Shown: positions 18,188-28,600 of the stretch, piece after piece | Position numbering within the stretch: the first letter of the stretch is position 1 | Layout: each line of letters opens with the position of its first letter | NCBI RefSeq assembly: GCF_000931935.2 | Contig: NZ_AZAC01000020.1 | Span: 1 to 64,000, forward strand | Direction of reading: 5' to 3' | DNA: 64,000 nucleotides | DNA from: Dethiosulfatarculus sandiegensis | GTDB taxonomy: Bacteria; Desulfobacterota; Desulfarculia; Desulfarculales; Desulfarculaceae | Program-made: the position numbers and the translations under genes | The notes under the pieces: generated by a model | What the model saw: the letters and a program-made list of their open reading frames with translations, nothing else | Databases searched by the model: none | What the model was told of the DNA's origin: nothing

Positions 18188-18957
18188 CTCTAGTCACACA
18201 TAATTTGGGCTTCTCCTATGGCGGGAAGCAGGTGCTCTCTCAAATAGAGATGGAGCTCTCCCCCGGGCGCATGGTCTGCCTGGCCGGCCCCAACGGATCG
18301 GGCAAAAGCACTTTGTTGCGATGTCTGGACCGCATTCTGCGCCCCAAACAAGGGCAGGTGCTGATCGATAATCAGGACATTAAAAGCCTTGCCCCGCGCG
18401 AGCAGGCTCGCCGGGTGGCCTATGTACCTCAAAGCGCATCACAAAACTTGCACTTCACTGTTTTTGAAGCGGTGATGATGGGCAGGAAGCCCTTTTTGGA
18501 CTTCCGGGTCAAGGAAGATGACCGCCGGGAGGTGCACCGGGTCTTGGCCATGATGAACCTTAAGGAAATGGCGGATCGCTTTTATGACGAATTGAGCGGC
18601 GGTGAGAGGCAAAAGGTTCTGATCGCCCGCGCCCTGGCCCAGGGCAGCCAGATCCTGCTCTTGGACGAACCCACCAGCAACCTGGACCTGCGCTATCAAC
18701 TGGAGGTGGCCGAGCTGCTGACCCGTCTCAAAAAGGAGCATAACCTGATCCTGGTTTTGGCGCTTCACGACCTCAACCTGGCGGCCCGCTATGCCGACCA
18801 TGTGGTGATGCTCCACCAGGGTGGAATCTTTGCCCAGGGGTCTGCGGCCGAGGTCCTGAACCGGGAGAACATCCGGGTGGTATATGGGGTGGAGGCCCGG
18901 GTTTATATGGAAGAAGACGGCCGCCCGGCAGTGAAGCCCCTCAGACCGGCGGCCTAG
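18184..18957 (+). CDS. btuD: ABC transporter ATP-binding protein, BtuD/FecE type
   Basis: 257 residues. Walker A GPNGSGKST near residue 37, Q-loop VPQSASQN, signature LSGGERQKVLIARAL, Walker B ILLLDEPTSNLD with catalytic Glu, and the switch histidine in LALHDLNLAARYAD are all intact. It energises import through the preceding permease. It is the last gene of the riboswitch-2 operon and ends in TAG 86 bases before the converging exporter gene. Confidence 0.95.
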   Translation: MTLVTHNLGFSYGGKQVLSQIEMELSPGRMVCLAGPNGSGKSTLLRCLDRILRPKQGQVLIDNQDIKSLAPREQARRVAYVPQSASQNLHFTVFEAVMMGRKPFLDFRVKEDDRREVHRVLAMMNLKEMADRFYDELSGGERQKVLIARALAQGSQILLLDEPTSNLDLRYQLEVAELLTRLKKEHNLILVLALHDLNLAARYADHVVMLHQGGIFAQGSAAEVLNRENIRVVYGVEARVYMEEDGRPAVKPLRPAA

Positions 18958-19043
18958 CAGGCTTACCGAGACCCGTGCAGGGTGCAAGGTTCGGTGACTG
19001 CCTGGCCGGGGCAATGGGGTGAAACAGAAAGCGCTTGGGGGGA

Positions 19044-21182
19044 TCAAATAAGGGAGTGCCGCCGGTCGGCCTGCTCAATTTCATCCAGGCCCGCCATGTC
19101 TGCATAAAGCCCTCCCGCCTTCATAAGGGTTTTATGGTCGCCGTCCTCCAGCAGCTTGCCGTCTTGCATGACGATTATGCGCTCGGCATGGCGGGCGGTG
19201 GAGAAACGGTGGGCCACCAGAATCGTGGTGCGCCCGGCCATGATCCTGGGCAGGGCCTGGTGCACCGCCTCCTCGCTGGCCGGATCCACCTGGCTGAAGG
19301 CCTCGTCCAGGATCAGCACCCTGGGATCTCCGGCCAGGGCCCTGGCCAGGGCCACCATTTGGCGCTGCCCCTGGCTCAGAAGCCGCCCACCCTGGCCTAT
19401 TACGGTCTCCGACCCCTGGGGCAGTTCGTCCAGCCATTGACTCACTCCGCTGATTTCCAGGGCCTCGCCCAGACGCTTTTGGTTTACTTCGGGGCGTCCC
19501 AGGCTGACGTTTTCGGCCAGGCTGCCGCGGATAAGGAGGCTCTCCTGGCTGACCAGGGCCATGGAGCGGCTTAGTTCCTCGGGAGCCAGATCAGCCAACT
19601 CCCGGTCGCCAAGCATAATCCGCCCGGCCCCGGGCTTATAAAGGCGCAGAGCCAGGTTGACCAGGGTGCTTTTGCCGCTGCCGCTGGGTCCCACCAGGGC
19701 CAGGGATTGGCCCCGGGGTATGTATAAATCCAAGTCCTTAAACACAGGCGTGTGGGCGCGGTAACCGAACTCCACTCCCTTAAACTCCAAAGCCCCGTCC
19801 TGCAAAGAAAAGACAGCCGATGCCGGGGAGCGTTGAATTTCGGGCTCATGGCTCGACATAAGTGTAAGTATCCGCTCGGAACTGGCTAAAGCGCCCTGCA
19901 GTAAATGGTATTGTTCCGCCAATTCGCGCAAGGGGAGCATGAACAACTGAAAATAGGCGATAAAGGCCACCAGGGTTCCCAGGCTGAGCCGATCCTCCAT
20001 GACCCAGCCTCCGCCCTGCCAGATGATCAGGACCACAGCCAGGCTGCCCAGCAGTTCAACCAGGGGCAGAAATACGGCAAAGAGCTTTACCTGGGCCATG
20101 CCTGCCTTGAAATGGTCGTGGTTTAATCGCTTCAGCCTGCCCAGAACCGCCCATTCCGCGCCCAAGAGCTTCACCTGACTGATGCCGGTTATCGTCTCGC
20201 CCAAAAGGGTGTTGATGCGGCCCACCAGGCCTTGGGTCCGACGAAAAATCTCCCGGGTCAGAAAAGAAAGCCGCCAGGCCGACAAAGCGACCAAAGGCCC
20301 CAGGGCCATACAGATCAAAGCCAGTTTCCAGTCCAGGTAAAGCATCATTGCCGACACCCCGACCAACATGAAAAGCCCCCGAAAAAGCCCCACTAAAAGC
20401 CCCCGGAAAAGTTCCACCAGGTTCTGTACATCATTGTTGGTCCGGGTGACCAACTTACCCAGGGGATTGGCATGAAAAAAGGTCAGGGGACGGGCCAGAA
20501 GGTTTGCGTAAAGCGCCATCCTGAGATCATAAACCATGCCTTGCCCGGCCTTTTCCAGGGCCATGGTTTGAAAATAGCTCGCAGTGAGAAGGCTAAAGCC
20601 CAAGCCCGTGAAGATAAGCGCCCATATAATCAGCCAGCGCAGATCCTCTCCGCGCAAAATATCCAGTTGCTTAGGGTTAAGTCGGCCAAGCTGTTCAACC
20701 GTTATGAACAGATCATCTCCCGCCCTGGTGAACCATGCGGGGTGTTGCCTGGCCAGGGCGTGGGCTTCCGGGCTGGCAGGCGCTCTATACCAGTCCTCCC
20801 GGCCTGCTGCGCCGCTTTGGCGGACCCGGGAAATCAGGGCCGGGTCCAACTCCCGCCAAAGGCTTTTGGATATCCACCACCCCCCTGCCCCGGCCTTTCT
20901 CTCTGCAAGCGGAATGGCCCTGGCCACCTCTTTTTCCAATTCCGGGCCCAAAAGGGAGACTTCAAAGCGCTGGTAATAGGGCACCAGGTGACGATCTATG
21001 GCCAGCCGGGTGACATAGGGCATGGCCAATTCCAGCCCGATAAGAATCACAATCAATAGCGAGGCCAACAAAACCAGCCTCAGGTGGGGACGCAAATATT
21101 TATAAAGACGCTTAAGGATGCCTAAATCTCTGGGACTGCCGAGCCTGTCCCCCTCAAGATAGCCGTAATCGTATTCCCCCAT
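19044..21182 (-). CDS. ABC exporter-fold subunit with large extracytoplasmic insertion
   Basis: 712 residues. An N-terminal transmembrane domain is interrupted between TM1 and TM2 (about residues 65-180) by a roughly 110-residue hydrophilic insertion with Trp- and Arg-rich sequence that should face the periplasm. The nucleotide-binding domain has Walker A GPSGSGKST, a Walker B with catalytic Glu (LILDEAFSQVD) and a degenerate signature LSQGQ instead of LSGGQ. The upstream partner has the complementary defects (Asp for Glu), so together they fit a heterodimer with one consensus and one degenerate ATP site. Its start overlaps the upstream stop (ATGA). Substrate unknown. Confidence 0.9.
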   Translation of the reverse strand: MGEYDYGYLEGDRLGSPRDLGILKRLYKYLRPHLRLVLLASLLIVILIGLELAMPYVTRLAIDRHLVPYYQRFEVSLLGPELEKEVARAIPLAERKAGAGGWWISKSLWRELDPALISRVRQSGAAGREDWYRAPASPEAHALARQHPAWFTRAGDDLFITVEQLGRLNPKQLDILRGEDLRWLIIWALIFTGLGFSLLTASYFQTMALEKAGQGMVYDLRMALYANLLARPLTFFHANPLGKLVTRTNNDVQNLVELFRGLLVGLFRGLFMLVGVSAMMLYLDWKLALICMALGPLVALSAWRLSFLTREIFRRTQGLVGRINTLLGETITGISQVKLLGAEWAVLGRLKRLNHDHFKAGMAQVKLFAVFLPLVELLGSLAVVLIIWQGGGWVMEDRLSLGTLVAFIAYFQLFMLPLRELAEQYHLLQGALASSERILTLMSSHEPEIQRSPASAVFSLQDGALEFKGVEFGYRAHTPVFKDLDLYIPRGQSLALVGPSGSGKSTLVNLALRLYKPGAGRIMLGDRELADLAPEELSRSMALVSQESLLIRGSLAENVSLGRPEVNQKRLGEALEISGVSQWLDELPQGSETVIGQGGRLLSQGQRQMVALARALAGDPRVLILDEAFSQVDPASEEAVHQALPRIMAGRTTILVAHRFSTARHAERIIVMQDGKLLEDGDHKTLMKAGGLYADMAGLDEIEQADRRHSLI

Positions 21183-22948
21183 CAGTTCTCCCCCAGCTTG
21201 CTCAATAACTTTTGCCTCTGCGTCAGTCTGCGGTAAAGCGAACTAAAGGAGAGCAATTCTTCATGTGTGCCGCGCCCTGCCAGTCGGCCCTGGTCCAGCA
21301 GCATAACTTCTCGGGCAACACCCAAGGAACTGGGGCGATGGCTCACGATAAGGGTGATCTTGCCTTGCCGGTGCCCAATAATCCTTTGCAGGATTTCGGA
21401 CTCTGCCAAAGGGTCCACGGCAGACAGAGCATCATCCAAAAGTAACACCGGCAGTCCGGGCAAAAGGGCCCGGGCAATGGCCAGGCGAGCCTTTTGCCCC
21501 CCGCTCAAGGTGTGCCCATGCTCGCCCAATTCAGTCTCCAGGCCTTGCGGCAGGGCCCGGATTTCATCGGCCAGGCCCACCAGCCTAAGCACCTGCCAAA
21601 GCTCCTCCGGACCGGCCTGAGGCGCTGCCATGCGCAGGTTTTCCCTTACCGTGGCCGAGAAGACGAACGGTTCCTGGTTCACCAGCCCCACCAGCCCATG
21701 CAATTCAGGCAAAGGGATCTCTGTCAAATCGCGCCCACCTAAAAATATGCTCTTAGGCGGGGCGGGATACAGCCCTGCCAAAAGTTTCAGCAGGCTGGAC
21801 TTGCCGCTGCCCACCAGGCCGGCCAGGGCGGTTATGCCCCCGGGGTTCAAATCCAGATCCAGCCCGCAAAGAACCGGCCTCTCCTCGCCGGGATAGCTGA
21901 AGCAAAGCCCTCTGGCCGACACCTTGGGTGTGAGGCCGTTGCGGCTTGTCTGGCAAGGCTCCGCAAGATCCGGGCCTTGATATATTTCCTGTAAGCGGCT
22001 GCCGGAAGATCTCGCCCGCTGGTACAGGTTTATGAGGTAGCCCGAATAGACCAGCGGGGTTTTCATCATGACCACATAGGCGGAAAAGGCCACAATATCT
22101 CCCGGCGATATGTAGCCCAATACCGCGAGTGCGCCGCCGGCCCCCCACACCACGCCCTGGCTCAAATGGGTTACCAGGTTCATCACCGGCAGGTAGAGGG
22201 CCGACACCTCAGCCAGTTCAAGATTCCGGCGCTTATGCTCCCTTGAGAGTTCGGCAAACCCCTGCCGCTTGGCCCGGGCCAGATTGTGCACCTTGACCAA
22301 ACGTATGGCCCCCATGCAGTCATGGGCCTCTTCACTGAGGTCTGAAAACGAAGACTGCACCCTCTGGTGGCAGTTGTGGAACAGAATGCTTTGTCTTCTG
22401 GTAAGCCAGGGGATGGAGAGAACCGGCAAGGCGGCCAGCAGGGTGAGGCATGGGCTGAGCCAAAGCATATATAAAACAGCCAGGGCCAGGGTGAGAATCG
22501 AGTCCCAGGCCGCCTGCACTCCATAACCCGCAGCCAGACGCAGGTTGTTCAAATCATAGGTGGCCCGGGCCATGATCTGGCCTGCGGTCTGGCCATCGAA
22601 AAAAGATTGGGATTGGGCCAGAAGACGCATCCCCAGACTGTCGCGCAGGTCGCGCTCAACCCGGCGTCCCAGAGCCATGAACAGGGGCCTTCCCAGCATG
22701 CGTAGAACGGTCACTAAAAGCGCCAACCCGGCCAGGGCTCCGGCTATATGGAGGAGGCTTGCGCTATCGGCATTGTCCAGGGCCAGCTCATCCACCGCCT
22801 GTTTTATAAGTTGGGGCGAATATAAATGGAGGACATCCATTAAAACAATGGAAAACAGCCCCCCGGCCACCAAATGCCATCGGCGGCGAATACTGTCTAA
22901 AACCTCTTGCCAGACTCCACGTTTAACGGGCCGCTCAGATCGTGGCAT
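21182..22948 (-). CDS. ABC exporter-fold subunit with degenerate Walker B
   Basis: 588 residues with about six transmembrane helices (residues 25-320) and a C-terminal ATPase domain. Walker A is GLVGSGKSS and the signature LSGGQKARLAIARAL is canonical, but Walker B reads LLLLDDALSAVD, with Asp where catalytic Glu is expected. This is the hallmark of the inactive site of heterodimeric exporters, matching the LSQGQ signature of the next gene. It lies 186 bases downstream of the riboswitch-3 TonB receptor, with a hairpin between. Some exporter-fold pairs act in siderophore or B12 uptake, so a role with the receptor is possible but unproven. Confidence 0.9.
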   Translation of the reverse strand: MPRSERPVKRGVWQEVLDSIRRRWHLVAGGLFSIVLMDVLHLYSPQLIKQAVDELALDNADSASLLHIAGALAGLALLVTVLRMLGRPLFMALGRRVERDLRDSLGMRLLAQSQSFFDGQTAGQIMARATYDLNNLRLAAGYGVQAAWDSILTLALAVLYMLWLSPCLTLLAALPVLSIPWLTRRQSILFHNCHQRVQSSFSDLSEEAHDCMGAIRLVKVHNLARAKRQGFAELSREHKRRNLELAEVSALYLPVMNLVTHLSQGVVWGAGGALAVLGYISPGDIVAFSAYVVMMKTPLVYSGYLINLYQRARSSGSRLQEIYQGPDLAEPCQTSRNGLTPKVSARGLCFSYPGEERPVLCGLDLDLNPGGITALAGLVGSGKSSLLKLLAGLYPAPPKSIFLGGRDLTEIPLPELHGLVGLVNQEPFVFSATVRENLRMAAPQAGPEELWQVLRLVGLADEIRALPQGLETELGEHGHTLSGGQKARLAIARALLPGLPVLLLDDALSAVDPLAESEILQRIIGHRQGKITLIVSHRPSSLGVAREVMLLDQGRLAGRGTHEELLSFSSLYRRLTQRQKLLSKLGEN

Positions 22949-23100
22949 ACTCCACCACTCTTTTCATTTCAAACGAGCCCCCCGGGATATGGAATACGGG
23001 TTGAATTCCGCCATGGAAAAGATGCACGTACTCTTCAACCTGACCATGGAGGTATCGCGCGCGCTTCCGGTGGTTAGCGCCGGATGCGGTTTATGTATCA

Positions 23101-23124
23101 AGCCGGACGGGAATCCGTCCGGCT
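23101..23124. terminator. Hairpin between TonB receptor 2 and ABC pair
   Basis: AGCCGGACGG, a 4-nt loop and CCGTCCGGCT form a perfect 10-bp stem directly after the receptor stop codon on the minus strand. The T-tract is poor, so partial read-through to the ABC genes is possible. Confidence 0.6.
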
Positions 23125-23134
23125 TGAATAGTAG

Positions 23135-25186
23135 CTAGAACTCGAAAGTCAAACTGAGATGGTAGGAACGTTCGGCCTGAGGATAGCCGCGGTTCCACTC
23201 ATAGGTGTCATCGGTAAGGTTATAGATGTTGAAAGCCACCTTCCAATTGTCAAAAAAACTGTATGAGGCCGAAAAATTCCAGAAATCAAAGGTTTCTTTT
23301 TCCATGATGGCGGTTGGATAAACATCATAATTCTGAATTTTCTGCGGTCCCACCACCACGTAGAAAATATTGGCGGCAAATCCCTCATGGGCGAAGCTCA
23401 ACCAGGATTTAACCTCATACTCGGAGACGTAATTCAGGTCATCGCCGGTTTCTTTGTCCGTATACTTGGTATTAAAGGTCATCCGGCTGTGCAGGCTGAG
23501 GTTGGGCGTCCAATCAAAAATATTGGAAAGCCTGATATTGGCGTTGACATCCACTCCGGCGATCTCGGCCTCGCCCAGGTTTACATAGGTGGTCCACAGC
23601 TGGCCGGCATGTTCCACCTGTTTACTGGCCTGCACTATTTTGTCTTCATAGTCGGTGTGCCAATAGGTGACTTCCAGATCGGCGTAGTCGTGGAACACAT
23701 CAAAACCGAGGTCCCAGGTGAGGCTTTTTTCCGGATTCAGATCAGGATTGCCCAGGTAGCCCCTGTCATTGGTATCGCGGTATTGAGCCGTGAGCTGGTC
23801 CGGACTCGGGGTTTTAAAGCCCGTGCCCACATTGGTGCGCACCCTGAAAAGATCATCCAGTAATTTATAGGCCGCGCCGGCTTTGGGCGAGAAATGGTCA
23901 AAAGTCGCCGACTTTTGTATAAATTCATTGTAATCGCCGGTATCGGGCTTCTTGGTCTGGAGGTCAAAGTAGTCATAGCGCATGGCCAGGACGAAATTCA
24001 GCTTATTATCCAAAAGGCTGATGTTGTCCTGGGCGAACAAGCCATAGGTGTCATACTCCATGCCCGGAGTATAGGGAGCGGCAGGCTGATAGTTATTGGT
24101 GCCGGATGATTCCTTTTCCAGCTTCTCAATGGTGAAACCGGCCACCAGATTGCTCCAGGAGCCGAAATTCAGGTTAAACTGCTGGTCCAGGCCAATGGTT
24201 TTATCTGTGTATTTAACTGTGGTTGCATCCGGGTCAGGGTCGCCGTAACGCCAGTGGTTGCGATCCCAAAGGTAATAAACCATGGTGCGGACATTTAAGA
24301 AATCGTCCTTAAAACTGCCGTTGTATTCCAGGTCGCTGTAGCCGTGGCTCTTGACGTAGCTCTGGCCGGAGTCATAGTAATGTGAATAGGTTCCATTGGC
24401 CCACCCGGAAGAACCGCCGTTAATATCGGAGTAGTTTCCGCCCCAGCGCAGATTTTGCTTGGGAGTGAAATCATAGGTTCCGTTCCAACCGAAATTCGCA
24501 AATCTGTAAGCCGTGTTGTGGACTGTCCCATACTCGGGAACCTCAAAATCACCCTGACTCAGGTAGCTTGTATTGAGATAAAACTTGAATTTGTCGTCCA
24601 CCTCGCCGCCGCCTGAGAGGCCGGTTTTAAGATAGTCGAAGCTGCCGAATTCGGCCCGTATTTTACCACCCAAGGGGCCGTCGCCCTTTTTGGTGATGAG
24701 GTTAATGACGCCGCCCATGGCTGCCGAGCCGTAAAGGGAGGAATAGGGGCCTTTCAGGACTTCAATGCGCTCGATACGGTCCATGTCGATTTTGGCCGCG
24801 TTGCCGCTGCCCACCCTGTGACCGTCCACCAGCATCAGCACATACCCCTTGATATCGTCTCCATGGGCCTCCATACGGAAACCGCGGATGCCGACAGAAG
24901 TGAGCACGCCGTTGTATTTGGTGATGTGGCCGGTGACGTACATGGAGATAACGTCGCCCAAGTTATCAAAACCAGAGGCCCGGATCTCTTCGGAAGAGAT
25001 GGTCTGCACCGGCACGGTCACATCCAGAATCTGCTGGTCTATCCTGCCGGCCGTAACGGTTGTCGCAGCCATTTTGCTCGATTTTTTATTATCTGACTTC
25101 GCTTTCTGAGTTTTTCCCGCCGCCCAGGTCGGGGACACACTGCACAACAATAATGCCAGTACACAACATAATAAACGTAGGCGCAT
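23135..25186 (-). CDS. TonB-dependent receptor, BtuB-like
   Basis: 683 residues. The ATG at 25186 has AAGGAAG seven bases ahead. A signal peptide ends near TWAAG. The plug contains TVTAGRIDQQILDVTVPVQTIS (TonB-box-like start), SVGIRGFRMEAHGDDIKGYVLMLVDGHRVG and the strong IERIEVLKGPYSSLYGSAAMGGVINLITKK. The barrel ends with FNIYNLTDDTYEWNRGYPQ and a terminal Phe (LTFEF), as needed for BAM insertion. Riboswitch 3 upstream argues for cobalamin or corrinoid uptake. It is closer to the classical BtuB/FepA type than the receptor at 2862-4985, so the two probably have different ligands. Confidence 0.93.
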   Translation of the reverse strand: MRLRLLCCVLALLLCSVSPTWAAGKTQKAKSDNKKSSKMAATTVTAGRIDQQILDVTVPVQTISSEEIRASGFDNLGDVISMYVTGHITKYNGVLTSVGIRGFRMEAHGDDIKGYVLMLVDGHRVGSGNAAKIDMDRIERIEVLKGPYSSLYGSAAMGGVINLITKKGDGPLGGKIRAEFGSFDYLKTGLSGGGEVDDKFKFYLNTSYLSQGDFEVPEYGTVHNTAYRFANFGWNGTYDFTPKQNLRWGGNYSDINGGSSGWANGTYSHYYDSGQSYVKSHGYSDLEYNGSFKDDFLNVRTMVYYLWDRNHWRYGDPDPDATTVKYTDKTIGLDQQFNLNFGSWSNLVAGFTIEKLEKESSGTNNYQPAAPYTPGMEYDTYGLFAQDNISLLDNKLNFVLAMRYDYFDLQTKKPDTGDYNEFIQKSATFDHFSPKAGAAYKLLDDLFRVRTNVGTGFKTPSPDQLTAQYRDTNDRGYLGNPDLNPEKSLTWDLGFDVFHDYADLEVTYWHTDYEDKIVQASKQVEHAGQLWTTYVNLGEAEIAGVDVNANIRLSNIFDWTPNLSLHSRMTFNTKYTDKETGDDLNYVSEYEVKSWLSFAHEGFAANIFYVVVGPQKIQNYDVYPTAIMEKETFDFWNFSASYSFFDNWKVAFNIYNLTDDTYEWNRGYPQAERSYHLSLTFEF

Positions 25187-25237
25187 CTACCAACTTCCTT
25201 TCTTGTTTTTGTTGTCCCTTTAAACTTTAAGAGGCCA

Positions 25238-25267
25238 CAAAAAACCCAAGGTTGTCATAACCTTGGG
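25238..25267 (-). terminator. Terminator in the leader of TonB receptor 2
   Basis: On the minus strand CCCAAGGTT and AACCTTGGG pair around a 5-nt loop and are followed by six T residues, 50 bases before the receptor start. It is the likely off-state hairpin of riboswitch 3. Confidence 0.88.
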
Positions 25268-25380
25268 GGGAGGATTGCACCCTGTTGCTTCATCCTGAAG
25301 AACCATCCGGGCAAAAGGCCTGAAGATGGATTCCACACCGCGGCCGATAAATCGTCGGCCGTATACCGGTTCCCTGGGTT

Positions 25381-25560
25381 GGCAGTTCTTCTGGCTCCCG
25401 GATCAATCTAATAACCGCGCCTTCCCATGCCTGTCCGGCACAGTGACTTGCGTCCTTTAAAAAAACGCCTGCGGTTTTCGTCCCCGGTTACAGCGGCGGG
25501 ACCGCGCCGGATTCACACCGGCTTCTCTATTAGGCTCTGACAAGCCGGTTCAAAACTGCC
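25381..25560 (-). promoter_or_regulatory. Cobalamin riboswitch 3
   Basis: P1 is formed by GGCAG and CTGCC at the two ends. On the minus strand the aptamer blocks AATAGAGAAGCCGGTGTGAA, GGTCCCGCCGCTGTAACCGG, GGGAAGGCGCGG and GGGAGCCAGAAGAACTGCC are in the right order. It controls the TonB receptor at 23135-25186 and possibly the ABC pair beyond. Confidence 0.95.
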
Positions 25561-25638
25561 TGCCAGGGCACCAACCCAATGTTTTTATTTACAATTACAA
25601 CAAAATATTAAAGATCTATAAAACACCCCAAATACTGA

Positions 25639-28600
25639 TCAGACCGTTGTTTCTTCCACCTCTCCTTCCATTTCCAGATAAACTTCCTCCAACTTCTTTT
25701 TGGTTTCCGGATCTGCATTCCACATGCCCCGGTTGATAGCCTCCAAGAGCCTTTCGGCTATGTTATGCAGGGCATGAGGATTAACCTCTTTGAACCATTC
25801 CTGAATTTCAGGATCAAAGGCGTATTTCTCGGCCAGGCCCTGGTACATCCAGTCATCGATCACCCCGGTGGTGGCGTCCCAGTGGAAGGAGTTGTCCACC
25901 GTGCGGGAAAGATCGCCGGCCCCCTTATAGCCGTGGCGCATCAGCCCCTTCATCCACTTGGGATTAAGGATGCGGCTGCGGTAGATATGCTTGGCCTCTT
26001 CTTGAATGGTGCGGTTTTTTACCCGGTCCGGGTCAGAGGCATCGCCGATATAGGCCAGCGGCTGAATGCCGCTCACCATACGCACCGCGTTGACAAATCC
26101 GCCGAAATAGGCGTTGTAGTCGTCCGAGCCCAGAATGTCGTATTCGCGGGAGTCGTCGCTTTTAAAGAGCACCTTGATATGCTTCAGCCGCCGTTTCAAG
26201 GTCTCCGGCTTTTTGGCTCCGTAATGGTTTTTATTGTAGGCGTAACCGGCCCAGGTAACCCAGACCTCGCCCAGATCATCGGCCTTTTCCCAGGCCTTGG
26301 CATCAATGGCCGCGGCCACTCCGGCCCCATAGGTGCCGGGCGGATCTGAAAACACCCGCAGGCTGGCTTCTTCCAAAGCCTCTTCCGGGCTCATTCCCTG
26401 CTTTTCCAGCTCGCCGACTTCCCTGATCACGTTGCGGCGCAGGAAGTTGCTCTCCGGCGGCTCCTTGAGGGCGGACACCATGCGCACCGCCTTATCCAAA
26501 AGCTGCATCAGATTGGGCAGGGCGTCCCGGAACAACCCGGTGGTGCGGAAAGTGATATCCACCCGGGGGAACTTGAGTTCATTAAGGGGGATCACCTCCA
26601 GGCCCTCCACCCTGCCGGAGGTCCGGTTCCATACGGGTTTCAAGCCCATGAGGTACAAGGCCTGGGCCATTTCTTCACCCTGGGTGCGCATGTTGCTGGT
26701 GGCCCAGATGAGCTGCCCCACATTGTCCGGGTATTCTCCGGTCTTTTCCCGGTGCTTTTGCACCAGATCGTCGCCCAGGGACACCCCCACCCGCCAGGCG
26801 GCAGGCGTGGGCATTTTAAAGGGATCCAAAGTGAAAAAGTTGCGCCCGGTGGGCAGGCAATCCACCTGCCCCCTGGTGGGGGATCCGGTGGGGCCCGGAG
26901 GTGCATAACCACCGGAAAGGCAGGAAACGGCCTGGTCTATCTCCCCACGGCAGCCTTCTATATTCGGCAAAAGAATCTCGGCCAAAAACTTAAGCGCCTC
27001 AGCCACGGAATCTTCATATTGATGCGCCTCTTCCCGGCAAACCGAGCCCACCGCATCCAGGCAATGCTGATGTATAGCCTCCAGGGCCTTTCCATAAGTG
27101 AGGTATTTGCCGTTGGGGTCGCGGGATCCCCGATTGGCCAGCACCTGGTCCAGATCATAACCCATCTCATGGGCCATGGCCTCGCGCAGGCTGGGAGTGG
27201 AGCCCATACGGACCCGCAGCATCTGGGTGGCCAGCTCCACCAGGCGCTCGCCCTCGGGAACCTGCCCCATGATATGCAGCCCGTCGGAAATGGCCGAGTC
27301 CTGGCATTCACTCAAATAGGAATGCAGCTTTTCCAGAAAAGCGTCAAAGTCCTGAAAGGCTTCCTCGCGGTCTGTCTCCAGATCCTTGTCCAGGTTGGCG
27401 CGGGCAACCGCTTCCCAAATCTCCTCGGCCGCCACCTTGAGCCGCTGGGGATTCAAATCCTTGATCTGCAGATAATCAGTAATCCGGTTATCCACCTCGG
27501 CCAATTCTTCATAAACATCGGCATTGGTCATCACTGGAATCAAATGGTCGATCAAGGCGCAATAGGAACGGCGCTTGGCTTGGGTTCCCTCGCCCGGGTC
27601 ATTTACTATATAGGGATAAATATTGGGTAATTCCATGATGGCAAGATCCGGGTAGCAGGTGCCGGAAAGGCATACGCTTTTGCCGGGCAGCCATTCCAGG
27701 GAGCCGTGCTTGCCGATATGCATCACTGCGTCGGCCTTAAAGGCATCCCTGATCCAGCGATAGTAATACAGATAATGCCAACTGGGCGTCATGTAGGGGT
27801 CGTGTATTTTTTCAGGCTGTTCGATGAACCCCCTGGGCGGCTGAATGCCGATATAAACGTTGCCGTTCACCACCCCATTGATCATGACCTGATTCTCATG
27901 AACAAAGAGTTCACCCGGACTGGAGCCCCAGTCTTTATCCATGTTATCGCTGTTGGCCTTGGGCAATTCCCTTAGCCAGTCTTTGTGTAATTCAGGCCCG
28001 GCAAGTCCGGCGGCCCGCTCGGCCATGGCATCCGGGGTCAGCCAGCGCTGATCCACAGAGAGCGCCCCGACCATTTCCCGGGCCAGTTCCTGGGGATCGT
28101 CCCAGGTGCGCTCCACCCGGTAGCCCTCCTCTTTGAGCCTGTCCACCAAAAGAGCCACGCTGGCAAATGAATCCAGGCCCGCGGCACAACCGATGCGGTC
28201 GTTTCTGGGCGGATAATTATGAAAAATGATGGCTACTTTTTTCTCGTGATTGGACTTTATCCTCAACCTGGCCCAATTCTTGGTCAAGCGAACCAGCTTG
28301 CTTATCCGCTTAGGCAAAGGCTCATAACGAAACAGCCTGGCCCCGGTCATGGGATCGGCCTCGGCAACCTGCCTGGTGGCGCTGGGCACTGATATCAAAT
28401 GGCCGTCGGTCTCTGACGCGCAAACCGACATGGAGACATCCATGGGGGTCACGGCTTCAACCGTCTCGCGCCAGAATTCATAGGTGACCATAAGCATGGG
28501 AGCTTGCAGGATCGGCACATCCAGATCGCGCAGATACTCCTGTTCACCTGGACACAAAAGGCTCAAGGAAAAACTCATGGTGGATATCACCGCATTCACC

